Shown here: piece by piece, positions 53,017 to 62,604 of the stretch
Numbering within the stretch: position 1 is the stretch's first letter
Layout of the letters: each line of letters starts with the position of its first letter
NCBI RefSeq assembly: GCF_011682055.1
Contig: NZ_JAAQOM010000003.1
Location: 186,001-250,000 of the forward strand
DNA length: 64,000 nt
Direction: 5' to 3'
From: Telluria antibiotica
GTDB lineage: Bacteria > Pseudomonadota > Gammaproteobacteria > Burkholderiales > Burkholderiaceae_D
Translations under genes and position numbers: made by a program
Notes under the pieces: generated by a model
What the model was told of the DNA's origin: nothing
Seen by the model: the letters and a program-made list of their open reading frames with translations, nothing else
Databases searched by the model: none

Positions 53017-53388
53017 ATGGCGTTGCACCATGCAGTCTCGGGTGAGCGGATCGCACTCCAGCGGGGCGAAGACGACATCGCGAACTTCACATCGATCGCG
53101 TTGATCAAGACCGATCACATGGAATTGATCCGGCTCGTGGTACCGAAGGAAAAACCGCTGCCGGAGCATTGGGTCGAAGGCGAGATGACGCTGTTGTGCC
53201 TGGAGGGCGAGATCGCGTTCCAGGCCCACGGCCGCACGACCATCCTGCGTCCGAACGAGATGGTCTACCTGGCGGGTGGCGAGCCGCATGCGATCCACGC
53301 GAACGAGGATGCGGTCGCGCTGCTGACGATTCTGCTGCACCCGGGCGACAACACGGGCGGGCCGACGCGCAACACCCCGGCGCCGTGA
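53017..53388 (+). CDS. Cupin-domain protein
   Basis: A 123-aa single-domain cupin. The first cupin motif is degenerate (PEHWVEGEMTLLCLEGEI) and the second reads NEMVYLAGGEPHAIHANEDA, with His residues that could hold a metal. Small cupins of this type often act in sugar or amino-acid metabolism or as regulators. Substrate unknown. AAAGGGAG precedes the ATG. Confidence 0.85.
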   Translation: MALHHAVSGERIALQRGEDDIANFTSIALIKTDHMELIRLVVPKEKPLPEHWVEGEMTLLCLEGEIAFQAHGRTTILRPNEMVYLAGGEPHAIHANEDAVALLTILLHPGDNTGGPTRNTPAP

Positions 53389-53391
53389 CGC

Positions 53392-53505
53392 AAACGTTAC
53401 GCGTGGGCACGGGGTGCCCACCCTACGAATCGGTGCAGTAGGGTGGGGTATGTGAGGCCGGCGGCCTCACATACGAACGAGCCCACCGTGTGTCACGCTA
53501 ACGTC
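53392..53505. repeat. Dispersed palindromic repeat, copy 2 with an extra palindrome
   Basis: Bases 53400-53427 are identical to 14172-14199 and fold as GTGGGCA / TGCCCAC. A partial GTAGGGTGGGG (53438-53448) follows, then a palindrome TATGTGAGGCC / GGCCTCACATA (53449-53459, 53463-53473). It fills the gap between the cupin gene and gpsA. Confidence 0.85.
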
Positions 53506-54543
53506 TCAGGCCAACTCGTCGCGCGGATCGCGCGCCAGCAGCCTGCTGACCATGTCGCTGGCCGAATCGCCATCGAACAGGACGCCGGCCACCGCATTGG
53601 TGATCGGCATGTCGACCCCCATCTTCGCGGCCAGCTCGCGCACGGCTTTCGCGCACGGCACGCCTTCGGCCACGTGGCCCAGTTCGCGGACGATCGTGTC
53701 GAGCGGCTTGCCTTGCGCCAGCGCCAGGCCGACGCGGCGGTTGCGCGACAGGTCGCCCGTGCACGTCAGGATCAAATCGCCCATCCCCGTGAGGCCCATG
53801 AAGGTGCCGGCATGGCCGCCCAGCGCCATGCCGAGGCGGGTGATTTCCGCGAGGCCGCGCGTGATCAGCGCGGCGCGCGCGTTCAGGCCCAGACCCAGGC
53901 CGTCCGCCGTGCCGGTGGCGATGGCCAGGATGTTCTTGACGGCGCCGCCGACTTCCACACCGACGAGGTCGTCGCAGGAATACACGCGCATATTGCCGCC
54001 ATGGACGAGCGCGACGACCCGTTCGCGCAGCGCGCGGTCGGTCGACGCCACCGTCAGCGCGCAGGGCAGGCCGCGCGCCACTTCCTGGGCGAACGACGGG
54101 CCGGACAGCGCGGCGCCCGGCACGGCATCGCTCAGCACCGCGCGCACGACCTGGTGCGGCAGCAGGCCGGTGTCGTATTCGAAGCCTTTGCACAGCCAGA
54201 CGATGTTGGGGATGGCGCGGCCCTTCAGCTGCTCGAGCAGCGGGCGCAGGCCGGCCACCGGGCAGGCCGCGATCAGCAGCGGTTCCGCAGCGGGCTCCGC
54301 CGCGGCGTTGACCACGTGCGCCACGGCCGCATCGAAGTCGGCCGTCACGTTCAGGCCGTCCGGCAGCGGGAAGCCGGGGAGGTAATGGGTGTTCTCGCGC
54401 GCGGCGGCGGCCTGCGCCATCTGCGCGGGATTGCGTCCCCACAGCAGGACGTCATGGCGCGCGGCGAGCGCGATCGCCACCGCCGTGCCCCAGGCGCCGG
54501 CACCGAGGACGGTGATCTTTTGGGGTGATTTCGGTTCGTGCAT
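53506..54543 (-). CDS. gpsA: Glycerol-3-phosphate dehydrogenase [NAD(P)+]
   Basis: A 345-aa enzyme that makes sn-glycerol-3-phosphate from DHAP for phospholipid synthesis. The N-terminal nucleotide-binding motif is [20 protein letters not shown]. Later come [40 protein letters not shown] with the catalytic Lys, and [20 protein letters not shown]. Length and order of motifs match the family. It starts 11 bases from the SH3-protein stop. Confidence 0.96.
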   Translation of the reverse strand: MHEPKSPQKITVLGAGAWGTAVAIALAARHDVLLWGRNPAQMAQAAAARENTHYLPGFPLPDGLNVTADFDAAVAHVVNAAAEPAAEPLLIAACPVAGLRPLLEQLKGRAIPNIVWLCKGFEYDTGLLPHQVVRAVLSDAVPGAALSGPSFAQEVARGLPCALTVASTDRALRERVVALVHGGNMRVYSCDDLVGVEVGGAVKNILAIATGTADGLGLGLNARAALITRGLAEITRLGMALGGHAGTFMGLTGMGDLILTCTGDLSRNRRVGLALAQGKPLDTIVRELGHVAEGVPCAKAVRELAAKMGVDMPITNAVAGVLFDGDSASDMVSRLLARDPRDELA

Positions 54544-54554
54544 GGAAGGACGGG

Positions 54555-55010
54555 CTAGATGCCCCAGATGTCGGAAGCCTTGACGTAGCCGACGATCCCG
54601 TCGCGATGGCGCACGCGCACCCAGTTGCCGGCTTCCGGATCGACGAGCTCGAGCATGACATTCTTTTCCGCGAGCATCACGACGGGCGCGTTCTCGTCGG
54701 GCGCCGAGCGGACCTTGGCGGAGGCCACGCGCACGATGACGTTGCGCTTGGCGGACAGGTTCTTCGCTTCCGTCCAGGCCATGTCGCCCGTGACGTCACG
54801 CACCTTGACCCAGTCGGCGTAGCTGAGCACGACCTCGACCGGCATGCCGCTGGGGGCGATGTACAGCTTGCCGCCCCGGGTGGACGGCGCGTCGTACAGG
54901 ATCACGGAATGCGCGCCGATCGTCTTGAAATCGAATGCGGCGGCCGCGCACGATACCAGCAGCATCAGGCTGGCTGCGATGAGTCGATGGCGGAAACGGA
55001 TGGGGCGCAT
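54555..55010 (-). CDS. Secreted bacterial SH3-domain protein
   Basis: A 151-aa exported protein. A signal peptide ([20 protein letters not shown]) is followed by two SH3-like repeats, one containing [20 protein letters not shown] and [20 protein letters not shown], and the other [20 protein letters not shown] and [20 protein letters not shown]. Bacterial SH3 domains bind cell-wall peptides. It lies between gpsA and secB, a common betaproteobacterial arrangement. Confidence 0.85.
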   Translation of the reverse strand: MRPIRFRHRLIAASLMLLVSCAAAAFDFKTIGAHSVILYDAPSTRGGKLYIAPSGMPVEVVLSYADWVKVRDVTGDMAWTEAKNLSAKRNVIVRVASAKVRSAPDENAPVVMLAEKNVMLELVDPEAGNWVRVRHRDGIVGYVKASDIWGI

Positions 55011-55109
55011 GTGGGCCTTTGTAGACGGCGCAAGCGTGCCGCCAAAAGCGCGTCAATGAAACAAGGCGTCCGGCCCCGCCCCGGAAGGCAGCGCGGGACG
55101 CCAGGGAGA

Positions 55110-55583
55110 TTACTGGTTGCCGACCGGCGTGCCTGCGGCGGCAGCCTGCTCTGCCAGCGCCTGGCGGCGCTGCTGGTAGAACACTTCGAAGTTGATCTCG
55201 GCCAGGTGGACCGGCGGGAAACCGGCACGGGTGATCACGTCCGCGATGTTGCTGCGCAGGTAAGGATAGACGATGTTCGGGCAGCCGATGCCCAGCAGCG
55301 GGTCCATCTGCTCGGCCGGGATGTTGCGGGCTTCGAAGATACCTCCCTGCTTGCCTTCGACCAGGAAAGCGACTTTGTCCTTGACCTTGGCGGTCACGGT
55401 GATGGTGACGGTCGATTCGTAGATGCCATCGGCAATGCCTTCGGCGCCGACGTCCAGCGAGACCTCGATGGTCGGGGCTTCCTGCTCCAGGAAGATCGCC
55501 GGGGAATTCGGTTGTTCCAGCGACAGATCTTTCAGGTAGATACGCTGGATTTGGAATACGGGTTGCAGGTTTTCGTCAGCCAT
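55110..55583 (-). CDS. secB: Protein-export chaperone SecB
   Basis: A 157-aa tetrameric chaperone that keeps precursors unfolded and hands them to SecA. The conserved blocks are [60 protein letters not shown] and [20 protein letters not shown] use ATG 55583, which gives the standard N terminus; the frame stays open to 55643. grxC follows upstream on the same strand. Confidence 0.96.
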   Translation of the reverse strand: MADENLQPVFQIQRIYLKDLSLEQPNSPAIFLEQEAPTIEVSLDVGAEGIADGIYESTVTITVTAKVKDKVAFLVEGKQGGIFEARNIPAEQMDPLLGIGCPNIVYPYLRSNIADVITRAGFPPVHLAEINFEVFYQQRRQALAEQAAAAGTPVGNQ

Positions 55584-55717
55584 GGAACGCTTTCGTGTAA
55601 TTTTTAAGAAGAATGGCAAAGCCTGCCATTCGAGGTGCTTCACCAGCGATTTCGCTTGTCAAGGCGCCGGCAATTGTATCAAAACCAATTCGGTTTCAAT
55701 AGTTGCCGGGGCCGGGG

Positions 55718-55987
55718 TCAAGCGGCCTCGCCTTTCAGCAGCGGATCCAGGCGGCCGGCCTGGTCGAGCGCATACAGGTCGTCGAAGCCGCCCACGTGGG
55801 TATTGCCCACGTAGATCTGCGGGACGGTACGGCGGCCGGTGCGCTGCATCATGATGGCGCGTTGTTCCGGGTCAAGGTCGACGCGGATGCGTTCGATGTC
55901 GGTCACGCCCTTGGCTTCCAGCAGGCGCTCCGCACGCACGCAGTAGGGGCAGCTGGCGGTGTGATAGAGAACAACATGGGCTGTCAT
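55718..55987 (-). CDS. grxC: Glutaredoxin 3 (GrxC)
   Basis: An 89-aa glutaredoxin with the active site CPYC in HTASCPYCVRAERLLEAKGV and the conserved TVPQIYVGNTHVGGFDDLYA segment that holds glutathione (cis-Pro in TVPQ). The ATG at 55987 gives the expected length, although the frame extends upstream into the rhodanese gene. It lies between secB and the rhodanese gene. Confidence 0.95.
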   Translation of the reverse strand: MTAHVVLYHTASCPYCVRAERLLEAKGVTDIERIRVDLDPEQRAIMMQRTGRRTVPQIYVGNTHVGGFDDLYALDQAGRLDPLLKGEAA

Positions 55988-56004
55988 GGCAGAATCCTTT
56001 CCAA

Positions 56005-56409
56005 TTATTTGATCAAGGGCAGGCCGGCAGCCGTCCAGGCCGCGATACCGCCTTCCAGGCCATAGATATCTTCGAACCCTGCCGCCTTCAACAGGCGCGC
56101 CGCTTTGTCGGCGTCCTTGCCGTCGTGGTCGACGACGATGATGGTCTTGATTTTCGATTTGTCGAGCTCGCCGGAGCGATTGCCCAAGTCTGCCAGCGGA
56201 ATGTTTTTCGCGTCGCGCAGGTGCCCGACGGCAAATGCATCGGCGGTGCGTACATCGATCACGGCGGTGGATTTGCCGCGGTTGATCATCTGGGTGGCCT
56301 GCAGCGGCGAGGCCTGGCGGCCACGCGGCGCCAGCGACAACCACAGCAGCGCGCCCCCCGACAGAACGGCGATCGCAACAGTAATGAGATGGTCAATGAT
56401 GAATTTCAC
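56005..56409 (-). CDS. Membrane-anchored rhodanese-like protein, catalytic Cys missing
   Basis: A 134-aa protein. An N-terminal membrane segment (FIIDHLITVAIAVLSGGALL) precedes a rhodanese fold (GKSTAVIDVRTADAFAVGHL, DAKNIPLADLG, then FEDIYGLEGGIAAWTAAGLP). The loop that normally carries the active Cys reads IIVVDHDGKDADKAA, with no Cys, so sulfur transfer is unlikely. It may bind a ligand or partner instead. The start seems to be GTG 56409 with GGAAAC upstream. Confidence 0.85.
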   Translation of the reverse strand: MKFIIDHLITVAIAVLSGGALLWLSLAPRGRQASPLQATQMINRGKSTAVIDVRTADAFAVGHLRDAKNIPLADLGNRSGELDKSKIKTIIVVDHDGKDADKAARLLKAAGFEDIYGLEGGIAAWTAAGLPLIK

Positions 56410-56497
56410 GAAGTTTCCGTTGGTTGAACTGAATCATCGCATTATAAAATAGAAGTCGGTTCGGTATTTCCTGCTCACTTTTTTCTATAAAGCACCT

Positions 56498-57244
56498 ATG
56501 TACAAAATCGTATTCATGCGCCACGGCGAATCCACCTGGAACCTCGAGAACCGTTTCACCGGCTGGACCGATGTCGACCTGACCGACAAAGGCGTCAACG
56601 AAGCCAAGCTGGCCGGCCGCCTGCTGAAGGAAGCCGGCTTCACGTTCGACCTCGCCTACACCTCGGTCCTGAAGCGTGCGATCCGCACCCTGTGGCTGGC
56701 GATGGACGAGATGGACATGATGTGGCTGCCGGTCAAGAACGACTGGCGCCTGAACGAGCGCCACTACGGCGCCTTGCAGGGCCTGGACAAGGGCGAGACG
56801 GCAGCCAAGTTCGGCGACGAGCAGGTGCTGGTCTGGCGCCGCAGCTACGACACGCCGCCGCCGGCGCTGGAAGCCGACGATCCGCGCACGTCGTTCGACG
56901 ACCCGCGCTACGCCGGCCTCGACAAGGCACAGATTCCCCTGACCGAATGCCTGAAGGACACGGTCGCCCGCGTCATGCCGGCCTGGAACGAGGAAATCGC
57001 CCCGGCCATCCGTGCCGGCAAGCAGATCCTGATCTCGGCCCACGGCAACAGCCTGCGCGCCGTGATCAAGATGCTGGACAACATCAGCGACGCCGACATC
57101 GTGGGCCTGAACATCCCGAACGGCACGCCGCTCGTGTACGAGCTCGACGCGGACCTGAAGCCGATCCGCCACTACTACCTGGGCGACCAGGCAGCGATCG
57201 CGGCCGCCATGGCCGCCGTGGCCAACCAAGGGAAGGCGAAGTAA
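56498..57244 (+). CDS. gpmA: 2,3-bisphosphoglycerate-dependent phosphoglycerate mutase
   Basis: A 248-aa glycolytic enzyme that interconverts 3- and 2-phosphoglycerate. The catalytic His lies in [20 protein letters not shown], and other blocks are [20 protein letters not shown] and [20 protein letters not shown]. Length and motifs match the dPGM family. It is divergent from the rhodanese gene and followed after 3 bases by the envC-like gene. Confidence 0.97.
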   Translation: MYKIVFMRHGESTWNLENRFTGWTDVDLTDKGVNEAKLAGRLLKEAGFTFDLAYTSVLKRAIRTLWLAMDEMDMMWLPVKNDWRLNERHYGALQGLDKGETAAKFGDEQVLVWRRSYDTPPPALEADDPRTSFDDPRYAGLDKAQIPLTECLKDTVARVMPAWNEEIAPAIRAGKQILISAHGNSLRAVIKMLDNISDADIVGLNIPNGTPLVYELDADLKPIRHYYLGDQAAIAAAMAAVANQGKAK

Positions 57245-57247
57245 GTC

Positions 57248-58723
57248 TTGTTGTCCTTCTTGAAGTCGACGTCCGCGGGCCTGTCCGCCCGCGGCAAGCT
57301 GTTGTGCGGTCTGCTCGCGTGCGCGTTCGCCTTTGGCAGTGCGCAGGCGGCGCCGCGCCAGACCACCCGCAGCAAGGAAAAGGCCGCGGCCGAGGCGGCG
57401 CGCGCCGGGATCCAGCAAAAGCTCAATGCGCTCAAGAAGGACATCAGCCGCACCGAGAGCGAAAAAGAGGACGCCGCCGACGAGCTGGCGGATTCCGAAG
57501 AGGCGATCTCCGACGCCAACCGTTCCCTGCGTGAACTGGCCGACGAGCAATCCACCACCAATGCCAAGCTGAAGGACCTCGCGGCCGAAGAGGCGCGCCT
57601 GGGCAACGTCATCGCGGCCCAGAAAGGCCAGCTGGCCAGGCTGTTGCGCGAACATTATGTCGCCGGCAACGAGGACCGCATCAAGCTGTTGCTGTCGGGC
57701 GACAATCCGAACCGCATCAACCGCGACCTTCAGATGATGGCGTACGTGTCGCAGGCGCAAGCCAAGCTGTTGAATTCGCTGCGCGCGAACCTGGCAGCCG
57801 TCGAGGCGAACCACGCCGAGACGCAGAACGCCCAGGACGAGCTGGAAGAAATTGCACAAGAGCAGAAGGGCCAGAAGGCACTGCTCGAGAAGGAAAAGGC
57901 CAAGCGGGCCACGTTGCTGGCGAATTTGTCGAGCAAGCTGACGGACCAGCGCAAGCAGGCGAGCCGCCTGGAGCAGGACGAGCAGCGCATGAGCGGTCTC
58001 GTCGACCGCCTGACCCGCTTGATCCGCGAACAGGAAATCGCCGCGGCGGCCGAGCGCAAGCGCCAGCAGGAACTGGCCGCCGCCCGCGCGAAAGCGGCCG
58101 CCGAGGCGCGCGAACGGGCGCTGGCGCGCGCGAAGGCGCAGCGCGAAGAGCGCGAACGCCTGGCACGCGAAGCGGCCAAGGAAGCGGCCAAGACCGGCAA
58201 GCCGGTCAAGCCGTTGCCGCCGCCGAAGCCGGAGCCGGCAGAGACGCAAGTGGCCGAGGAGCCGCCGCAAAAAACGCAAGCCCCGCAACGCAGTGCCGAC
58301 ACCGCGCTCGCGGCCGACCTGCCCAGCGGCGCGTTCGAAAGCCTGCGCGGCCGCCTGCCGGCGCCGATCGCCGGCAAGGTCGTGGCCCGCTTCGGTGCCA
58401 AGCGCGGCGACGGGCCGACGTGGCGCGGCATGTTCATCAAGGCGCCGGAAGGCACGGACGTGCATGCCATCGCGGCAGGTCGTGTCGTGTTCGCCAACTG
58501 GATGCGCGGCTATGGCAATTTGATCATCATCAACCACGGCGGCGAGTACCTGTCGATCTACGGCAACAACCAGACGCTGATGAAGCAGGCCGGCGACGCC
58601 GTCAAGCCGGGCGACGTCATCGCCAGTGCCGGGAATACCGGCGGTAACGAGGAATCGGGGCTATACTTCGAGCTCAGGCATCTCGGAAAAGCATTCGATC
58701 CCTCGGGCTGGATCAGGTTCTGA
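57248..58723 (+). CDS. EnvC-like murein hydrolase activator (degenerate LytM/M23 domain)
   Basis: A 491-aa secreted protein. A signal sequence (LLCGLLACAFAFGSAQAAPR) precedes a long coiled coil (about residues 40-240), a Pro/Ala-rich linker and a C-terminal LytM fold (GMFIKAPEGTDVHAIAAGRV, then NLIIINHGGEYLSIYGNNQT). The M23 zinc residues are degenerate: the usual first His and Asp positions are Met-Phe-Ile and the HxH end reads LYFELRH. This fits EnvC, which activates amidases at the septum instead of cutting peptidoglycan itself. The start is TTG 57248 or nearby; no ATG fits. Confidence 0.9.
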   Translation: MLSFLKSTSAGLSARGKLLCGLLACAFAFGSAQAAPRQTTRSKEKAAAEAARAGIQQKLNALKKDISRTESEKEDAADELADSEEAISDANRSLRELADEQSTTNAKLKDLAAEEARLGNVIAAQKGQLARLLREHYVAGNEDRIKLLLSGDNPNRINRDLQMMAYVSQAQAKLLNSLRANLAAVEANHAETQNAQDELEEIAQEQKGQKALLEKEKAKRATLLANLSSKLTDQRKQASRLEQDEQRMSGLVDRLTRLIREQEIAAAAERKRQQELAAARAKAAAEARERALARAKAQREERERLAREAAKEAAKTGKPVKPLPPPKPEPAETQVAEEPPQKTQAPQRSADTALAADLPSGAFESLRGRLPAPIAGKVVARFGAKRGDGPTWRGMFIKAPEGTDVHAIAAGRVVFANWMRGYGNLIIINHGGEYLSIYGNNQTLMKQAGDAVKPGDVIASAGNTGGNEESGLYFELRHLGKAFDPSGWIRF

Positions 58724-58750
58724 GTCCGGAAGCACAATCCAGGAAATAGC

Positions 58751-60265
58751 ATGGGCAAGAAACTCAAGAACCTTGGTCTGATCGGCCTTGGCATGGTCGC
58801 CGGCGTGGCCGCCTCCGTCCAGTACTCGGCGCTGGCACAGAAAGGCGGCGACACGCCGCTGCCGCTCGACGAGCTGCGCCAGCTGGCCGACGTGTACGCC
58901 CTGATCAAGAGCGATTATGTCGAGAAGGTCGACGACAAGAAGCTGTTGTCGGACGCCATCGCCGGCATGGTGAGTTCGCTCGATCCGCATTCCGTCTACC
59001 TGGACCAGAAGGACCTGGCCGAGTTGCGCGAGGAGGTGCAGGGCCGCTTCGTCGGCCTCGGCATCGAGATCGCGATGGAAGACGGCTACGTCAAGATCGT
59101 GTCGCCCATCGACGAGTCGCCAGCCTACCGCGCCGGCATCAAGGCCGGCGACCTGATCACCCGCATCGACAACGTGCCCGTGAAAGGCCTGTCGCTCGAC
59201 GACGCCATCAAGCGCATGCGCGGCGAGCCGCACAGCAAGGTCATGCTGACCATCGCCCGCCGCGGCGCCGACACGCCGTGGGTTGTCCCCGTCGAGCGCG
59301 AGGAAATCCACGTGGCCAGCGTCAAGGCGAAGATGATCGAGCCAGGCTACGCGTGGCTGCGCATCAACCAGTTCCAGGAAGAGACCGTCGACGAGGTCGC
59401 GGGCAAGCTGACGGACCTGTACGCGCACAATCCGAACATCAAGGGTCTCGTGCTGGATTTGAGGAACGACCCGGGCGGCCTGCTGCCGAGCGCGATCGGC
59501 GTCTCTGCCGCCTTCCTGCCGGCGAACGACGTGATCGTGTCGACGAAAGGCCAGATGGCCACGTCGAACGTCACCTACTACGGCCGGCGCGAGTTCTATG
59601 CCGTCAAGCCCGGCGCCGATCCGCTGGCCAAACTGCCGGCCGCGCTGAAGACCGTGCCGATGGTCGTGCTCGTCAACACGGGCTCGGCGTCCGCATCGGA
59701 AATCGTCGCGGGCGCCCTGCAGGACTACAAGCGCGCCATCGTGATGGGCAGCCAGACGTTCGGCAAGGGCTCCGTGCAGGACCTGCGCCAGTTGACGGCC
59801 GACACGGCCGTGAAGCTGACGATCGCGCGCTACTTCACGCCGAAAGGCCGCTCGATCCAGGCGCTGGGCATCGTGCCCGACCTGAAGGTCGACGAGACGC
59901 CGGACGGCGACGGCCTGAACGCCGTGCGCGTGCGCGAGGCCGACCTCGACCGCCACCTGGCGAACGACGCGGTCGACGGCAAGAGCGCGAACGCGAAGCG
60001 CCGCGACGAACTCGAGGAAGAGCAGTTCACCGTCGCCGCGCTGAAGAACGCCAAGCCCGTTGAATTCGGCGGCAAGGACGACTTCCAGCTGGCGCAGGCG
60101 CTGAACCACTTCAAGGGCCTGAAGGTGCAGCTGGCCAAGGCCGATCCGGACGACGACAAGTCCGCGCCGGCCAAGCTGCCGGGCCAGGAGCCGAAGCCGG
60201 CCGAGATCAAGGACGGCGCCAGGCCGCCGGCCCTCGAGTCCAAGACGCGCGCGCCGCAGAAATGA
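58751..60265 (+). CDS. C-terminal processing peptidase (S41, CtpA/Prc-like)
   Basis: A 504-aa periplasmic serine protease. A signal or anchor helix is followed by a PDZ domain (LGIEIAMEDGYVKIVSPIDE, RAGIKAGDLITRIDNVPVKG) and the S41 core with the nucleophile region NTGSASASEIVAGALQDYKR and the Lys in GSQTFGKGSVQDLRQL. The C-terminal 100 residues are charged. It trims the C termini of periplasmic proteins. The gene follows the envC-like gene by 27 bases; this order is common in betaproteobacteria. Confidence 0.95.
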   Translation: MGKKLKNLGLIGLGMVAGVAASVQYSALAQKGGDTPLPLDELRQLADVYALIKSDYVEKVDDKKLLSDAIAGMVSSLDPHSVYLDQKDLAELREEVQGRFVGLGIEIAMEDGYVKIVSPIDESPAYRAGIKAGDLITRIDNVPVKGLSLDDAIKRMRGEPHSKVMLTIARRGADTPWVVPVEREEIHVASVKAKMIEPGYAWLRINQFQEETVDEVAGKLTDLYAHNPNIKGLVLDLRNDPGGLLPSAIGVSAAFLPANDVIVSTKGQMATSNVTYYGRREFYAVKPGADPLAKLPAALKTVPMVVLVNTGSASASEIVAGALQDYKRAIVMGSQTFGKGSVQDLRQLTADTAVKLTIARYFTPKGRSIQALGIVPDLKVDETPDGDGLNAVRVREADLDRHLANDAVDGKSANAKRRDELEEEQFTVAALKNAKPVEFGGKDDFQLAQALNHFKGLKVQLAKADPDDDKSAPAKLPGQEPKPAEIKDGARPPALESKTRAPQK

Positions 60266-60296
60266 TGCGGACCGCGATGGTGGACGAGGGCTGGCG

Positions 60297-61058
60297 ATGA
60301 ACGACCAGCAGCTGCTGCGCTATTCGCGCCATATCCTGCTCGACGAGATCGGCATCGAAGGCCAGGAGCGCCTGCTGCGCGCGCGCGTGCTCGTGATCGG
60401 CGCCGGCGGCCTCGGCTCGCCGGCCGCGCTGTATCTCGCCGCGAGCGGCGTCGGGCGCCTGACCCTCGTCGACGACGACACCGTCGACCTCACGAACCTG
60501 CAGCGCCAGGTGATGCACACGACGGCGCGCGTGGGCCTGCCCAAGGTCGAGTCCGGGCGCGAAGCCCTCCATCAGATCAATCCCGACGTCGACGTCGTCG
60601 CCTTGCGCGAACGCGCCGATGCGGCACGTCTGGCGGAACTCGTCCGGGATTCCGATGTCGTACTCGACTGCAGCGACAACTTCTCCACGCGCCATGCCGT
60701 GAACCGTGCCTGCGTTGCCGCCGGCGTCCCGCTCGTCGCGGGCGCCGCGATCCGCTTCGACGGGCAGATCTCGGTCTACGACGTGCGCGATGCCACGTCG
60801 CCCTGCTATGCCTGCCTGTTCCCGGAGGATGGCAAGTTCGAAGAGGTTGCGTGCAGCGCCATGGGCGTGTTCGCGCCGCTGGTGGGCATCATCGGCGCCA
60901 TGCAGGCGGCCGAAGCGCTGAAGCTGCTGGCCGTCAGCGGCCGCTCGCTGGCGGGCCGGCTGCAGATGCTGGACGGACGCAGCATGGAATGGACGGAAAT
61001 CGGCGTCGCGCGCAACCCTTGCTGCCCTGTTTGCGCGGGACGCCCCGGCGTAGAATGA
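60297..61058 (+). CDS. MoeB/ThiF-type adenylyltransferase
   Basis: A 253-aa E1-like enzyme that adenylates the C terminus of a MoaD- or ThiS-type carrier. It has the ATP-binding GAGGLGSPAALYLAASGVGR, VDLTNLQRQVMHTTARVGLP, the catalytic-loop DCSDNFSTRHAVNRACVAAG, and the zinc cysteines CYAC and CCPVCAG. It is the conventional family member, in contrast to the ThiF-like protein of the PEP-CTERM region. It is followed by the gsp operon, whose regulation appears separate. Confidence 0.93.
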   Translation: MNDQQLLRYSRHILLDEIGIEGQERLLRARVLVIGAGGLGSPAALYLAASGVGRLTLVDDDTVDLTNLQRQVMHTTARVGLPKVESGREALHQINPDVDVVALRERADAARLAELVRDSDVVLDCSDNFSTRHAVNRACVAAGVPLVAGAAIRFDGQISVYDVRDATSPCYACLFPEDGKFEEVACSAMGVFAPLVGIIGAMQAAEALKLLAVSGRSLAGRLQMLDGRSMEWTEIGVARNPCCPVCAGRPGVE

Positions 61059-61126
61059 CTCGCCGGACGCGCGCGCTGTGTCTTAAGCGTCGTTAAAGGT
61101 GTCATTTGTGGCTGCCTAACTTACAA

Positions 61127-61162
61127 TTGGAAAATTTTCCGGACCATTTGGAAAATTTTCCG
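61127..61162 (+). promoter_or_regulatory. Twin palindromic sites upstream of gspG
   Basis: TTGGAAAATTTTCCG occurs twice, at 61127-61141 and 61148-61162, with starts 21 bases apart, or two helical turns. Each holds the palindrome GGAAAATTTTCC. They lie 36-71 bases before a TATACT (-10) at 61198-61203 whose -35 region is poor. Confidence 0.75.
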
Positions 61163-61230
61163 AACGAGTTTTGGCATCGCCGGGAGACGTTCGGCCTTAT
61201 ACTGTTTTTCCGACCACATTCATCATACAT

Positions 61231-61686
61231 ATGCAGAACTTCAAGCATCGTTTCGCAGGGCAGCGCCGCCAGGGTGGTTTCACCCTCGTCGAAATCATGG
61301 TCGTCGTGGTCATCATCGGCATCCTGGGCGCGCTCGTCGTGCCCAAGCTGCTGGGCCGTACGGGCGAGTCGCGCGTGGCCGCGGCCCGCGTCGACATCGC
61401 CACGCTGATGTCGGCCCTCAAGCTGTACAAGCTCGACAACCAGCGCTATCCGACCACGGAGCAGGGCCTGCAAGCGCTCGTGCAGAAGCCGACCAGCGGC
61501 CCGCCGGCCAACGGCTGGAAGGAAGGCGGCTACATCGACAAGCTGCCGAAGGATCCGTGGGGCACGCCGTACCAGTATCTGTCGCCGGGCCTGCATGGCG
61601 AAGTCGACATCTTCTCGCTCGGTGCGGACGGCCAGCCGGGCGGTACCGGCGAGGATGCCGACATCGGCTCCTGGGACAACAAATAA
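61231..61686 (+). CDS. gspG: Type II secretion major pseudopilin GspG
   Basis: A 151-aa pseudopilin that builds the T2SS pseudopilus. The prepilin cleavage site is GGFTLVEIMVVVVIIGILGA, with Glu+5. The C-terminal domain has the conserved TTEQGLQALVQKPTSGPPAN and KDPWGTPYQYLSPG blocks. It is the first of gspG-H-I-J-K. The start ATG 61231 gives a short leader; the frame stays open upstream to 61171. Confidence 0.95.
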   Translation: MQNFKHRFAGQRRQGGFTLVEIMVVVVIIGILGALVVPKLLGRTGESRVAAARVDIATLMSALKLYKLDNQRYPTTEQGLQALVQKPTSGPPANGWKEGGYIDKLPKDPWGTPYQYLSPGLHGEVDIFSLGADGQPGGTGEDADIGSWDNK

Positions 61687-61698
61687 CGCCGACATCCG

Positions 61699-62199
61699 AT
61701 GACCACGCGCGCGCTTGGCCTGCCGCGCCGGCCCGGTGCGCCGGCCCACGGCGGCTTCACCCTGGTGGAGATCATGGTCGTGATGGTCATCATCGGCATC
61801 ACGCTGGGGCTGGCCAGCCTCAACGCCATTCCGAGCCCGCACCAGGACCTGCAGAAGGAGGCGCAGCGCATCGCGCTGCTGCTGCAGCTCGCGCGTGACG
61901 AAGCCATCGTGCGCAACCGCCTCGTCGCCTTCGAAGCGACGCCCGACCGCTACCACTTCCTCGTGCGCACGGAGACGCGCTGGGCGCCGATCGTGAACGA
62001 CGACCTGCTGCGCGAGCGCGACTTCAAGAATCCGCCGGTGACCTTGTTGCTGGACCCGACCAGCGCCGGCACGCTCAATCCGCTGCGCATCACGTTCGGC
62101 AGCGAACCCGTCGACAAGCCGTTCGTGCTCACGCTCGCCAGCGGCAGCGACCACGTCGCGATCCGGGCCGACGGCGTCGGCCATTTCACGGTGGAATAG
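61699..62199 (+). CDS. gspH: Type II secretion minor pseudopilin GspH
   Basis: A 166-aa pseudopilin with the leader site GGFTLVEIMVVMVIIGITLG. The C-terminal region has a Gly/Asp-rich domain and ends FTVE. It follows gspG by 12 bases and gspI by 6. Confidence 0.9.
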   Translation: MTTRALGLPRRPGAPAHGGFTLVEIMVVMVIIGITLGLASLNAIPSPHQDLQKEAQRIALLLQLARDEAIVRNRLVAFEATPDRYHFLVRTETRWAPIVNDDLLRERDFKNPPVTLLLDPTSAGTLNPLRITFGSEPVDKPFVLTLASGSDHVAIRADGVGHFTVE

Positions 62200-62205
62200 C
62201 ACGCC

Positions 62206-62604
62206 ATGACGAACCCGACGCGCATGCGATCCCCGAACCGGCAACGCGGTTTCACGTTGCTGGAAGTGCTCGTGGCGCTCGTCATCGTGGGCACGGCGCT
62301 GGGTGCCGGCCTGCGCGCCGTCGGCAGCCTGACGGCCAACAGCAGCGGCCTGCGCGCGTCGATGATGGCCACGTGGTCGGCCGAGAACCGGCTCGTCCAA
62401 ATCCGCCTGGGCAAGGAATTTCCCGAGGTCGGCAAGCACAGCTACGACTGCCCGCAGGGCGATCTGCACCTCGTCTGCCAGGAAGAAGTCATCGCCAGCC
62501 CGAATCCGCGCCTGCGCCGCGTCGAAGTCTCCGTGTTCGACATCGCCAACCCCAACCGGCGCATCGTCAAGCTGGTGCAACTCGTGTTGAAGCCGTGGCG
62601 ATGA
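62206..62604 (+). CDS. gspI: Type II secretion minor pseudopilin GspI
   Basis: A 132-aa pseudopilin with the processing site RGFTLLEVLVALVIVGTALG. The C-terminal part contains LVQIRLGKEFPEVGKHSYDC, typical of GspI. It overlaps the gspJ start by four bases (ATGA at 62601-62604), so the genes are translationally coupled. Confidence 0.92.
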   Translation: MTNPTRMRSPNRQRGFTLLEVLVALVIVGTALGAGLRAVGSLTANSSGLRASMMATWSAENRLVQIRLGKEFPEVGKHSYDCPQGDLHLVCQEEVIASPNPRLRRVEVSVFDIANPNRRIVKLVQLVLKPWR

